Positions 1 to 11,376 of a DNA stretch of 51,198 nucleotides are shown in pieces (the first letter of the stretch is position 1; each line of letters opens with the position of its first letter). The notes beneath the pieces are model-generated. The model was not told the DNA's origin. It made no database searches and was given only the letters and a program-made list of their open reading frames with translations. Origin of the DNA: Massilia brevitalea (GTDB lineage Bacteria; Pseudomonadota; Gammaproteobacteria; Burkholderiales; Burkholderiaceae_D); assembly GCF_030711405.1 (NCBI RefSeq), contig NZ_JAULSI010000002.1, positions 175,707-226,904 on the forward strand, given 5' to 3'. The translations under genes and the position numbers were made by a program.

Positions 1-30
1 AAGAAAACGGCCTGCTGGAAGCAGGCCGTT
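1..30 (-). terminator. Rho-independent terminator downstream of smg
   Basis: A perfect 11-bp inverted repeat (arms 6-16 and 20-30) closes a 3-nt loop. Read on the minus strand it is followed by a T-rich tail (TTTTCTT). It lies just beyond the smg stop, so it probably ends the leftward LysM-dprA-smg transcript. Confidence 0.8.
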
Positions 31-66
31 CAGGATGACGTGTCGAGACGCGGTGGTTCGCTTGCT

Positions 67-531
67 TTAATGCAGCAGGCGCGGCGCCTGTTCGTCGTCG
101 GAACCGAACCAGTCGTCGAACATCAATGCGTCGGGTTCCTTGCCCTGGCTCCACATCAGCATCAGGACGATGATCTTCAGCTTGCTCAGCGTGACCGGCG
201 ATTCGTCGACCGCGAGTGCGCGCTCGATGATGATTTCGCGCTGCACCGGGCTGATCAGACGAGCGCTTTCGAGGAACTGGATGAAGCCGATCGCTTCGCT
301 GCCGAGTTCGAGGTATTCCTCGTCCACGTAGTAGCGGGTGCCGGTGGAGGCGACCACGTCGGCCAGTTCTTCGGCCGCCATTTCGTTAAGACCCGTGAGC
401 CAATCGATGGCCTCGCAGATCTCGAAGTCGTCGAAACCGACGGCGGAGAGTTTGCGTGCCAGTGCAGCCGGCTCGGGGCAGGCTTCGGGACGATAGTACG
501 TCTCGTAGAGGTAGACCAGGATGTCGAACAT
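67..531 (-). CDS. smg: Smg family protein (DUF494)
   Basis: A 154-residue acidic protein beginning [13 protein letters not shown], which is the conserved start of the Smg/DUF494 family. An upstream in-frame extension to 600 is possible, but the family start fits the ATG at 531. Conserved features are the IDWL segment and the [12 protein letters not shown] motif near the C-terminus. Family members are usually encoded next to dprA and topA, as here with dprA upstream on the same strand. The biochemical role is unresolved; a link to DNA processing or topoisomerase expression is only inferred from gene order. A strong terminator follows. Confidence 0.9.
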   Translation of the reverse strand: MFDILVYLYETYYRPEACPEPAALARKLSAVGFDDFEICEAIDWLTGLNEMAAEELADVVASTGTRYYVDEEYLELGSEAIGFIQFLESARLISPVQREIIIERALAVDESPVTLSKLKIIVLMLMWSQGKEPDALMFDDWFGSDDEQAPRLLH

Positions 532-702
532 AGTGACGCTACTGTAGCAGCTAAGCTCGCAAGGGCACAAGCTTGCTGCGCGCCCGAACATCCGGCACAT
601 GAAATTCGTCGTTTTTCGGCCTTATCGGTTCGTATAGCTGTCTGACCAATTATCGATTTTGCGTTCCCATTGACATGCCGGTGCGCCTGTTCAAGCGTGC
701 AT

Positions 703-1821
703 TCACGTCACCACGCGCTGCACCTTTCCGCCCGGCAGGCGCTCGAGCAAACCGGCCATTTCCAGCGCCAGCAGTTCCAAACTGAGGGCGCCGACCGTGC
801 TGCCCGAACGTAGCAGCAGCGTGTCGATGTCGACCGGACCGTGGCCGAGGTGGGCGAGCAGACCGAGACAGCTTGTCTCGGTCGGCAAGGGAGCAAGGAG
901 CTCGGGCGCCAGTGGCGAGATGCGCAAGGATTCGAGAATGTCGTTCGCCGAGTCCACCAAACGCGCACCTTCGCGTATCAGCTTGTGGCATCCCCTGGCC
1001 AGCGGCGCATGGATCGAACCGGGCAAGGCAAACACCTCGCGTCCCTGTTCGCCGGCCACGCGTGCCGTGATGAGGGACCCGGATTTTTCTGCTGCTTCAA
1101 CCACAAGCACGCCGGCCGACAGCCCGCTGATGATGCGATTGCGTCTTGGGAAGTTACCCGCATTGGGTGGCGTGCCGAGTGCGAATTCGCTGACCATGCA
1201 GCCATCGCGCGCAATGCGTTCCGCCAGTGCGCGATGGCGCGTGGGATAGAACAGATCGGCGCCGGTGCCGACCACGGCAACCGTGGACCCGGTGCCCTGC
1301 AGCGCGCCTTCGTGCGCAGCGCCGTCGATGCCCAGCGCCAGCCCCGACACGATGCAGACGCCGGCGCGCGACAGGCTTGCTGCGAAACTGCTGGCGTTGG
1401 CCTTGCCCTGGCTGGTGGCGTTGCGCGCGCCGACAATCGCCAGCGCAGGCCGCGTCAGCAATTCGCGGCGCCCTCTAATATAGAGGAGCAGGGGCGGATC
1501 GGGAATGTGGGCAAGTTCATGCGGGTAGTCCGGGTCGCCCAGGATCATGAGCGCATGCGCGGGGTGGTCGAGCCAGGCAAGCGTGGCATCGCGCAACTGC
1601 ATGAACTCGGCGGATGGCGGTTCGCACAAGGCGCGTGCAGCGGAAGCCGATACATGCGCAGCCAGTGCCGCATGGCCGGCCGTGAGAATGGCGCGCGGCG
1701 AACCGAAGGCGCGCAACAGGATGTGCGCGCCGCGGACCCCTACCCCGTTCGCCTGTTCGAGGCGCAGCCAGTCGGTGAGTTTGTCGATGCGGCCGGCGGT
1801 GATGGGGTCCGTGTCCTGCAC
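703..1821 (-). CDS. dprA: DNA-processing protein DprA
   Basis: A 372-residue DprA/Smf protein. It binds incoming single-stranded DNA during natural transformation and loads RecA on it, in the cytoplasm. Visible features are an N-terminal SAM-like/HhH region (residues 10-75), the Rossmann-fold core with VGARNATSQGK, SGLALGIDGAAHEGAL and FPRRNRIISGLS, and a C-terminal winged-helix region (about 310-372). Length is typical. The start is a GTG at 1821, with a GGAG 10 nt upstream. It follows the LysM gene after only 7 nt and precedes smg, so it is probably cotranscribed. Whether this strain is transformable cannot be told from the window. Confidence 0.95.
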   Translation of the reverse strand: MQDTDPITAGRIDKLTDWLRLEQANGVGVRGAHILLRAFGSPRAILTAGHAALAAHVSASAARALCEPPSAEFMQLRDATLAWLDHPAHALMILGDPDYPHELAHIPDPPLLLYIRGRRELLTRPALAIVGARNATSQGKANASSFAASLSRAGVCIVSGLALGIDGAAHEGALQGTGSTVAVVGTGADLFYPTRHRALAERIARDGCMVSEFALGTPPNAGNFPRRNRIISGLSAGVLVVEAAEKSGSLITARVAGEQGREVFALPGSIHAPLARGCHKLIREGARLVDSANDILESLRISPLAPELLAPLPTETSCLGLLAHLGHGPVDIDTLLLRSGSTVGALSLELLALEMAGLLERLPGGKVQRVVT

Positions 1822-1828
1822 GGTGAAA

Positions 1829-2926
1829 TTACTCCGGTGATTTCGCCACGTCGCCGACTTCCACCGGCGCCGTCACTTGCATGATCAGGCCGTAGGAAAC
1901 GCGCCCGAACACTCGGAAGATGAACAGGCTGCCATACTGCTCATCGGGAAGCTTGATCGTCGACCGGCCGATTCCGAGGAAGCCCTTGCGGCCTTCCGGG
2001 TCCGGCACCGTCTTCCCGAAATGATAGAGCTGCAGAACGGCGCCGACGTCGAGTCCATCAATCGAACCACGATTGACAGTCACGACCTGGCTCTGTCCAG
2101 CGTGGGTCACGCCCGAATAAATCGACATCACGCGCGCATCGACCGGGCGCTGCGGCGCATGCGGCACGTAGTTGCGCACGGCAGGCGGCGGCGCCGGCAC
2201 CAGGCGGTCGCCGACACCCATTTCGCTGACCGAGCTCGACACCGTGAAGGTGTGCACGTCGACGCCGGGCACAGCCGCCTTGACCAGCGACACGGTGCCG
2301 ACGTAGGTGGCCTCGTGCGCCAGCACGGCGCGCGTTTGCGGGTCGCGCAGGGCGACGCCAGGACGGAACACCTGGAAACTGGTGGCGCCGTTCAACTCGC
2401 CGCGCACGTAGAGGCGGTCGCCGGCGCCGAGGTAGACGCGGTTTTCCTCGGACGCCGCAATGCGCGGTGCGCTTGCCAGCTGGTTTTTCTCGATGATCAG
2501 GGGCTGGGTCAGGTAAGGCTCGATGACCCCGGCCGGGATCGACTCGATCGCATCGTTTTCCAGGCCCGCGCTGCGCACCTGCGGCGACAGACGCAGCAGC
2601 GGCGGCTCGCCGCGGCCGTCGCCCGTGCCCGGCTTGTTCAGCGACAGGCGCCCGGTCTTGCGGTCGAAGTAGACGATCTGGCCCGGATAGATCCAGTGCG
2701 GATTGCGGATCTCGTCGCGGTTCATGCCCCAGACCTGGGGCCAGCACCAGGGGTGCTCGAGGAAGGTGCCGGAAATATCCCACAGGGTATCGCCCTTGAC
2801 GACGCGATGCTGGTCGGGGGCATTCGGCTTGAAGGCGCATTCGGCGGCCTGGACGGGGCCCGCCACGACACACGCGACGAGCACCGCCGCTGCAGCGCGA
2901 GTCACGACTGTGCTAAAATTTTTCAT
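1829..2926 (-). CDS. Secreted LysM peptidoglycan-binding protein
   Basis: A 365-residue protein with a Sec signal peptide (residues 1-27, cleavage after VQA) and one LysM domain at about residues 40-90, containing VVKGDTLWDIS and a conserved NPHWIYPGQIVYFD segment. LysM binds the glycan backbone of peptidoglycan, so the protein is expected in the periplasm. The remaining 270 residues have no recognised catalytic motif; they resemble the C-terminal part of betaproteobacterial LysM proteins encoded beside dprA. It is the first gene of a leftward unit with dprA and smg, and is divergent from def. Domain and localisation are clear, function is not. Confidence 0.85.
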   Translation of the reverse strand: MKNFSTVVTRAAAAVLVACVVAGPVQAAECAFKPNAPDQHRVVKGDTLWDISGTFLEHPWCWPQVWGMNRDEIRNPHWIYPGQIVYFDRKTGRLSLNKPGTGDGRGEPPLLRLSPQVRSAGLENDAIESIPAGVIEPYLTQPLIIEKNQLASAPRIAASEENRVYLGAGDRLYVRGELNGATSFQVFRPGVALRDPQTRAVLAHEATYVGTVSLVKAAVPGVDVHTFTVSSSVSEMGVGDRLVPAPPPAVRNYVPHAPQRPVDARVMSIYSGVTHAGQSQVVTVNRGSIDGLDVGAVLQLYHFGKTVPDPEGRKGFLGIGRSTIKLPDEQYGSLFIFRVFGRVSYGLIMQVTAPVEVGDVAKSPE

Positions 2927-3238
2927 TGAAGACGTCCGTAAAGTGCGGCATTGAGACGGAATTTGACACTGGCTGCGCCCGTCGACCCGGGCAGCCGCGG
3001 CGCAAGAGACAACATGGCTGAACCCGCGCTGACCGCCAGGCGGATCGCGAAGAGTTGCCGAACTGAATCAAATTCTGCCCATAAATCCTTGAACTAGCAA
3101 GATAAACCGCGTGCCGTGCTGGCCTGCTTACGGGGGACCGTGTTGCATTCCTGCCCGTGCGCCGCTTATTTTCTGCTGGTGCGTCGTGCTTTGCCGCCCG
3201 CACACCTTAATCCTTATTCTACTGTTACCGAAACCTCT
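2927..3238. promoter_or_regulatory. Divergent intergenic region LysM/def
   Basis: A 312-bp gap between divergent transcripts, with no supported gene. On the plus strand TTGCCG (3191-3196) and TATTCT (3215-3220), 18 bp apart, could be a sigma-70 promoter for def. It would leave a leader of only about 12 nt with no clear Shine-Dalgarno. A second pair, TTGCAT (3143-3148) and TATTTT (3167-3172), also 18 bp apart, gives a longer leader. The promoter serving the LysM gene is not obvious by eye. Confidence 0.35.
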
Positions 3239-3781
3239 ATGGCCCTCCTGACTATCCTGCGCTATCCCGATCCACGCCTGCATAAGATTGCCCAGCCGGT
3301 GAGCGAATTCGGCGAGCGCCTTGCCACGCTGGTGGCCGACATGGCCGAGACCATGTACGACGCGCCGGGTGTCGGCCTGGCCGCGACCCAGGTCGACGTG
3401 CACGAGCGCGTGGTCGTGATCGACGTCTCGGAAACCCACGACGCGCTGCTGGTCTTCGTCAACCCGGAAATCACCTGGGCCAGCGAAGAAAAGCAGGTCT
3501 ACGACGAAGGCTGCCTGTCGGTGCCGGGCATCTACGACGGCGTCGAGCGTCCAGCGCGCGTGAAAGTGCGCGCCCAGGATGCCAAGGGCGAGGTCTTCGA
3601 GATGGAATGCGAAGGCTTGCTGGCCGTCTGCATCCAGCACGAAATGGATCACCTGATGGGCAAGGTCTTCGTGGAATACCTGTCGCCGCTGAAGCGCAAC
3701 CGCATCAAGGCCAAGCTGCAGAAGGAAGAGCGCGGCATGGAACGCGAAGCCTCGCTGCGCGCCGCCGGCCGCCGCCATTAA
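3239..3781 (+). CDS. def: Peptide deformylase
   Basis: A 180-residue peptide deformylase that removes the N-formyl group from nascent proteins at the ribosome exit. All three family motifs are present: GVGLAATQ (residues 44-51), EGCLSVP with the metal ligand Cys92, and HEMDH with His134, Glu135 and His138. The start is [11 protein letters not shown] at 3239; a longer in-frame extension to 3116 lacks similarity and is rejected. fmt follows after 10 nt, forming the standard def-fmt formylation/deformylation operon. Confidence 0.97.
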   Translation: MALLTILRYPDPRLHKIAQPVSEFGERLATLVADMAETMYDAPGVGLAATQVDVHERVVVIDVSETHDALLVFVNPEITWASEEKQVYDEGCLSVPGIYDGVERPARVKVRAQDAKGEVFEMECEGLLAVCIQHEMDHLMGKVFVEYLSPLKRNRIKAKLQKEERGMEREASLRAAGRRH

Positions 3782-3791
3782 GGCGCCGCGC

Positions 3792-4742
3792 ATGAAAGTC
3801 GTCTTCGCCGGCACGCCGGAGTTTGCCGCTGTCGCCCTGCGTTCCCTGCTTGCCGCCGGTTTCGAGATTCCCCTGGTGCTGACCCAGCCCGACCGCCCGG
3901 CCGGGCGCGGCATGCAGCTGCAGGCGTCCAGCGTGAAGCAGGTGGCGCTCGAGCATGGCATCGAAGTAGCGCAGCCGCTGTCGCTGCGCACCGACAGCAA
4001 GGACCCACAGCGCGCGCTCGAAGCCGCCGCGGCCCACGAGCGCCTGCGGTCGCTCGACTACGATGTGATGGTGGTAGCGGCCTATGGCCTGATCCTGCCG
4101 CGCAGCACGCTCGACATCGCGCCTTGCATCAATATCCACGGTTCGCTGCTGCCACGCTGGCGCGGCGCCGCGCCGATCCACCGCGCGATCGAAAGCGGCG
4201 ACCTGGAGACCGGCGTGACCATCATGGGCATGGAAGAAGGCCTCGATACCGGGCCGATGATGCTGATCGAGCGCGTGGCGATCGAGGATGCAGATACCAC
4301 CGGCAGTTTGCACGACAAGCTGGCGGCGCTGGGCGGCAGCATGATCGTCGAGGCGCTGCGCCGTTTCGAACGTGGCGAACTGGCATCGACGCCGCAGCCG
4401 GAAGACGGCGCGACCTATGCGGCCAAGATCGCCAAGGAAGAAGCGAAGCTCGACTTCGCGCTGCCGGCGCTGGAGCTGTGGCGCAAGGTGCGGGCGTTCA
4501 ATCCCTTCCCTGCGGCCCAGGGTACGGTGAACGGGACGGTGGTCAAGATCTGGAATGCGCAGCTGGCGGAAGGTTCCGGACCGGCGGGCAAGGTGCTGGC
4601 GGCGAATGCGCAGGATGGCATTGTGGTGGCGTGCGGCGAAGGTGCGCTGCGCTTGCTGGAGTTACAAAAACCGGGCGGCAAGCGCTTGCCGGCGGCGGAG
4701 TTCCTGAAGAGCTTTTCGCTTGAAGGGCAGATGTTCGCTTGA
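3792..4742 (+). CDS. fmt: Methionyl-tRNA formyltransferase
   Basis: A 316-residue enzyme transferring formyl from 10-formyl-tetrahydrofolate to initiator Met-tRNA. The N-terminal formyltransferase fold begins [12 protein letters not shown] and carries [16 protein letters not shown] (catalytic Asn and His) and GLDTGPM (catalytic Asp). The C-terminal OB-like tRNA-binding domain starts near residue 210. Length matches the family. It is cotranscribed with def. In many betaproteobacteria htpX and rsmB follow; here a REP-like pair and unrelated genes follow instead. Confidence 0.97.
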   Translation: MKVVFAGTPEFAAVALRSLLAAGFEIPLVLTQPDRPAGRGMQLQASSVKQVALEHGIEVAQPLSLRTDSKDPQRALEAAAAHERLRSLDYDVMVVAAYGLILPRSTLDIAPCINIHGSLLPRWRGAAPIHRAIESGDLETGVTIMGMEEGLDTGPMMLIERVAIEDADTTGSLHDKLAALGGSMIVEALRRFERGELASTPQPEDGATYAAKIAKEEAKLDFALPALELWRKVRAFNPFPAAQGTVNGTVVKIWNAQLAEGSGPAGKVLAANAQDGIVVACGEGALRLLELQKPGGKRLPAAEFLKSFSLEGQMFA

Positions 4743-4768
4743 TCCGCACGCGGCGGTGACGTATCGAC

Positions 4769-4958
4769 GTACGGTGGGCACGCTGTGCCCACGCGGAACC
4801 TTGCGTCGTGTTTGCCGATGAGCGCGGCGGAAACGTTTGCGTTCCTGAAGACGCGTTCGCGACATGCCCGGGACGCTGCCAACACCACGCGGCTTGACGG
4901 GTCTTAACACCGCTTACACAGTGCCACCTTCCGCGTGGGCACGGAGTGCCCACCGTAC
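4769..4958. repeat. Inverted pair of REP-like palindromes
   Basis: Two copies of the window-wide repeat face each other: 4769-4796 (GTACGGTGGGCAC, 4 nt, GTGCCCACGCGG) and its reverse complement at 4931-4958. Each copy is itself an imperfect palindrome with a GTAC head. They flank about 135 nt without a convincing gene in the 315-bp gap between fmt (plus) and the convergent antitoxin gene (minus). The pair could fold into a long hairpin and act as a bidirectional transcription end. Confidence 0.85.
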
Positions 4959-5057
4959 GGTCACCTGTACCGGTAACGACTGACCTTGCGTCAGATCGCC
5001 TTCCGAAAATCCTTACCACCAAATGAAAAACGCGCCCATGGGCGCGTTCGATGACAA

Positions 5058-5288
5058 TTAATTGCCTGCCTGCGCAGCGCGCTGCGCATCCATGTGCTCG
5101 CGCAAAACTTGATTGATGCGGGTCTGGTAACCTGGACCAGCCGCCTTGAACCATTCCAGCATGTCGACGTCAAGGCGGATCGTCACGATCTGCTTCACGC
5201 CCACTGGCTGCTTGCTTGCTGATCCATGTGCTGCAACATGGTTCTGCACCACTGGCTGATCCCAATCGGGTTCGTACTCTTTGTTCAT
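5058..5288 (-). CDS. BrnA-family antitoxin (orphan)
   Basis: A 76-residue protein with the hallmark of BrnA/DUF4415 antitoxins: a beta strand plus helix-turn-helix reading VTIRLDVDMLEWFKAAGPGY followed by QTRINQVLREHM (residues 35-65). These are ribbon-helix-helix DNA-binding proteins that neutralise a BrnT ribonuclease toxin and repress their own operon. The start is the ATG at 5288 with GGGA upstream. No BrnT (about 90 residues, normally immediately upstream) is found: only 249 bp without such an ORF separate it from metH. It may be solitary, or may regulate a distant locus. Confidence 0.8.
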   Translation of the reverse strand: MNKEYEPDWDQPVVQNHVAAHGSASKQPVGVKQIVTIRLDVDMLEWFKAAGPGYQTRINQVLREHMDAQRAAQAGN

Positions 5289-5319
5289 GCAATCATCCCG
5301 TCTCTTTAAAACGTGCCAC

Positions 5320-5333
5320 ATTCCTTATGGAAT
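5320..5333. promoter_or_regulatory. Small palindrome upstream of the BrnA-like gene
   Basis: ATTCC-TTAT-GGAAT is a perfect 5-bp inverted repeat centred about 38 bp upstream of the antitoxin start. Ribbon-helix-helix antitoxins usually autorepress through short inverted repeats, so this is a candidate operator. The arms are short enough to occur by chance. Confidence 0.3.
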
Positions 5334-5479
5334 TTATTTATTGTCGTCGCTGTATGTATCCGTAAAATTGCTAAACACCCGGGTTTTGTAACGTCATGTA
5401 ACAATCGTCGGCATAAACACATAACGATACAATCTGCTGCCGCCAGGGCCGGCTGCGGGAAGCCGGGTCGCCGATGACG

Positions 5480-5485
5480 TATAAT
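5480..5485 (+). promoter_or_regulatory. Candidate -10 element of metH
   Basis: A perfect TATAAT preceded by GACG lies 52 nt before the metH ATG, giving a leader of about 45 nt with GAAAG near the start codon. No convincing -35 hexamer sits 16-18 bp upstream. The 249-bp gap otherwise shows no recognisable riboswitch consensus. Confidence 0.4.
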
Positions 5486-5537
5486 TTCAGACCGCCCGAA
5501 CCGTGCCGCCCTTGCGCACGTCTATTGAAAGCCCACC

Positions 5538-9317
<3,780 letters not shown>

Positions 9318-9401
9318 CAGCCTGCGCTCGCCAGCATCAGCGAACTTTTTTGCTACTGCATTGCCTAACTCCAGGGACCTTGGTCCCGCAAGGAGAACAT
9401 C

Positions 9402-9767
9402 ATGGCAATACATCTTTCCACCAGGCGCTGGCAGGATCAGGCAATCCTGCTGCTGGGCGTCTGGCTGTTCGTTTCACCCTGGGTGCTGGGCTACCCGAGC
9501 GACTCGCTGCCGGCGGTGAACGCCTTTATCGCAGGCGCCATCATCGTCGCCCTCGCCGCTTTCGATCTCTACAAGACCTACGTCTGGGCCGTGCTCGTCA
9601 ACATCGTGGTGGGTGCCTGGGTGGCGGTGTCGCCGTGGCTAGTGGATGTCATTTCCGACCGCACCATGAGCGCCAGCATGCTCATCGTCGGGCTGGCCAC
9701 CATCGTGCTGGGCTTGTGGGAAATGCGCACCGATCCGGACCTGCACCAGCAGTGGATCGGTACTTAG
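9402..9767 (+). CDS. SPW-repeat inner-membrane protein
   Basis: A 121-residue protein with four hydrophobic segments and two copies of the SPW signature: LFVSPWVLGY near residue 27 and VAVSPWLVD near residue 78. This is the SPW repeat family, small duplicated membrane proteins of unknown function. The start has AAGGAGAA 5-8 nt upstream. It ends in TAG at 9765-9767. The very next base begins an array of 12-bp repeats in the same frame, see the repeat entry. Confidence 0.85.
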   Translation: MAIHLSTRRWQDQAILLLGVWLFVSPWVLGYPSDSLPAVNAFIAGAIIVALAAFDLYKTYVWAVLVNIVVGAWVAVSPWLVDVISDRTMSASMLIVGLATIVLGLWEMRTDPDLHQQWIGT

Positions 9768-9899
9768 GCTCCTGATGCGGCTCCTGATGCGGCTCCTGAT
9801 GCGGCTCCTGATGCGGCTCCTGATGCGGCTCCTGATGCGGCTCCTGATGCGGCTCCTGATGCGGCTCCTGATGCGGCTCCTGATGCGGCTTCTGAAGCG
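9768..9899 (+). repeat. 12-bp tandem repeat, 11 units
   Basis: Ten perfect copies of GCTCCTGATGCG (9768-9887) are followed by one copy with two changes (9888-9899). The array begins at the first base after the SPW gene's TAG and stays in that frame, where it would encode Ala-Pro-Asp-Ala units ending in Ala-Ser-Glu-Ala. It is followed within 10 bp by a REP-like element. Identical units imply recent slippage expansion, and copy number is likely to vary between strains. Confidence 0.95.
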
Positions 9900-9908
9900 G
9901 CCTCAACC

Positions 9909-9936
9909 GTAGCGTGGGCACTCCGTGCCCACGCGG
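9909..9936 (+). repeat. Single REP-like palindrome
   Basis: One copy with GTAG head: GTAGCGTGGGCAC, then 3 nt, then GTGCCCACGCGG. It lies between the 12-bp array and the end of the EAL-HDOD gene, that is between two convergent genes. Confidence 0.85.
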
Positions 9937-9996
9937 TTACGTGTGTCTCCGCAGTCAGTAGCAGTGACGTATCGCTCGCAAACTCTACACCAGCCA

Positions 9997-11271
9997 CTAC
10001 AGCGCGTAGCGCACCACCTTGTCGCTCCACTCGAAGGCGGCCATTTCGAGTTCGACCAGTTCATCCCCGCTGTCGGCCAGTTCGCCCAGCACCGGCAGCA
10101 TCTCGTCGCCCTCTTCCATGCGCTCGAGCGACTCGGCCAGGCGCAGCAGTTCGCCAAAGAAGCCGCTGCGCTTGACCAGCGCGGCGGCCACTTCCTCGCT
10201 CACCGGGATCTGCTCGACCAGGTCGGCCATCGGCACCGAGAACAGCGCATCCATCAGCGACATGATGCCGACCGTGAAAGCGACATCGGCCACCTGGCGC
10301 TGCCCCGGGCGCAGGCGCTGGGCCAGCAGCTCCATCAGGCGCGCGCGGGTGCTGGCCAGCATCAGCAGCGGCGTTTGCGTATGGCCACGGTTGGCGGGTT
10401 CGGCATACAACATGATCTGCAGCCAGCGCTGCAGCTGGCGCCGGCCCAGCACGATCAGGGCCTGGCTCAGCGAATCGATGCGCTGGCGCAGGCCGGCCGC
10501 AGGGGTGTTCACGATGCGCAGCAGGTTCACCGCCAGCGAGACGTCGCGCTTGATGGCGCGTTCGATCTCGATGTTGTCGGCGTCCGAGGTCACCAGGTGC
10601 ATCAGCTCCATCAGCGCCAGCTGCGAGGGCGACAGCTTGCGCCCGGCCAGCACCGAGGGTTTGGCGAAGTAATAGCCCTGGAAGTAATCGAAACCGAGAT
10701 CGAGGCAGGTCCGGTATTCGGCCTGGCTCTCGACCTTTTCCGCAATCAGGCGTTTGCCGGTCCCGCGCAGGCGCGGCACGATGGCCAGCATGTTCACCAC
10801 CGGCGTTGCGCGCAGGTCGACCTTCACGAAGTCGAGCAGGGGCAGCAGGCGGCCCAGGCGCTTGCCGTGGCTGGACACCTCGGCGGCAAAGCGGAACCCA
10901 TGGCCGGCCAGTTCGGCCAGGCGCCACAGCACGGCGTCGGTCGCGTCCACCGACGCGGTCAGTTCGAGCACGGTGCGCTCGCGCGGCAGGAAGGCGAAGA
11001 TATCGCTCATCAATACGTCGGTGTCGACGTTTAGGAAAGCGCAGGCATCGCCCACCGCGCGCGGTAGGCCGAGCTGGGCCGCATGGGCCAGCACGCCGGC
11101 GCTGGCGGCGAGACCCGAATCGATATCGGCATTGCCATCAGCACGATTGCGGAACAGCAGCTCATAGCCGAACAAGGCCTGGTTGCGGTCGAGCAGCGGC
11201 TGGCGCGCCAGGTAGAAATTGCGTAGTTGCAGAGGCTGGGATGCCTGGTCGAGGCTGGCGGTATCGGTCAT
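9997..11271 (-). CDS. Degenerate EAL plus HDOD domain regulator
   Basis: A 424-residue protein of the YuxH-like class. The N-terminal EAL-like domain (about 15-210) begins FYLARQPLLDRNQALFGYEL; the catalytic EAL tripeptide is replaced by YELLFR, and other metal-binding residues appear lost, so cyclic-di-GMP hydrolysis is unlikely. The HDOD domain (about 210-400, starting LSPSQLALMELMHLV) also lacks catalytic HD residues. Such proteins act as signalling scaffolds in motility or biofilm control; the partner is unknown here. It lies downstream of the amidotransferase gene on the same strand, separated by a gap containing a strong hairpin. Confidence 0.88.
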   Translation of the reverse strand: MTDTASLDQASQPLQLRNFYLARQPLLDRNQALFGYELLFRNRADGNADIDSGLAASAGVLAHAAQLGLPRAVGDACAFLNVDTDVLMSDIFAFLPRERTVLELTASVDATDAVLWRLAELAGHGFRFAAEVSSHGKRLGRLLPLLDFVKVDLRATPVVNMLAIVPRLRGTGKRLIAEKVESQAEYRTCLDLGFDYFQGYYFAKPSVLAGRKLSPSQLALMELMHLVTSDADNIEIERAIKRDVSLAVNLLRIVNTPAAGLRQRIDSLSQALIVLGRRQLQRWLQIMLYAEPANRGHTQTPLLMLASTRARLMELLAQRLRPGQRQVADVAFTVGIMSLMDALFSVPMADLVEQIPVSEEVAAALVKRSGFFGELLRLAESLERMEEGDEMLPVLGELADSGDELVELEMAAFEWSDKVVRYAL

Positions 11272-11332
11272 CGCGTTCCCGGGGAGATGTTCAAGCCGCC
11301 CACTCTACCCGATTCTCAGCAATTAGTGGATT

Positions 11333-11375
11333 TTTGGCATCGCCATACGGCAAAAAAAGATGCCGTAATGCCAAA
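11333..11375. other. Nested inverted-repeat hairpin
   Basis: Outer arms TTTGGCAT (11333-11340) and ATGCCAAA (11368-11375) enclose inner arms TACGGCA (11346-11352) and TGCCGTA (11361-11367), with a 5-nt bulge on one side and an A-rich 8-nt loop. On the minus strand it lies just after the amidotransferase stop. It has no clean T-run after the stem, so it may be an attenuator or mRNA-stabilising structure rather than a canonical terminator. Confidence 0.55.
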
Positions 11376-11376
11376 C

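Noticed and set aside
4797..4930. Short open frames between the REP copies after fmt
   Set aside because: No conserved motif, no RBS, and the frames run into the repeats.
5289..5537. Possible SAH or cobalamin riboswitch upstream of metH
   Set aside because: Neither the SAH core (CCGAGG with the downstream partner) nor a B12 box could be matched. A GGGAAGCCGGGTCGCC stretch is only a superficial resemblance.
9768..9899. CRISPR array
   Set aside because: Units of 12 bp are directly contiguous with no spacers; it is a minisatellite.
9682..10030. Minus-strand open frames made of His-Gln-Glu-Pro or Ala-Ala-Ser-Gly repeats over the 12-bp array
   Set aside because: They are products of the repeat's periodicity, overlap the SPW gene end, and have no start region or RBS.
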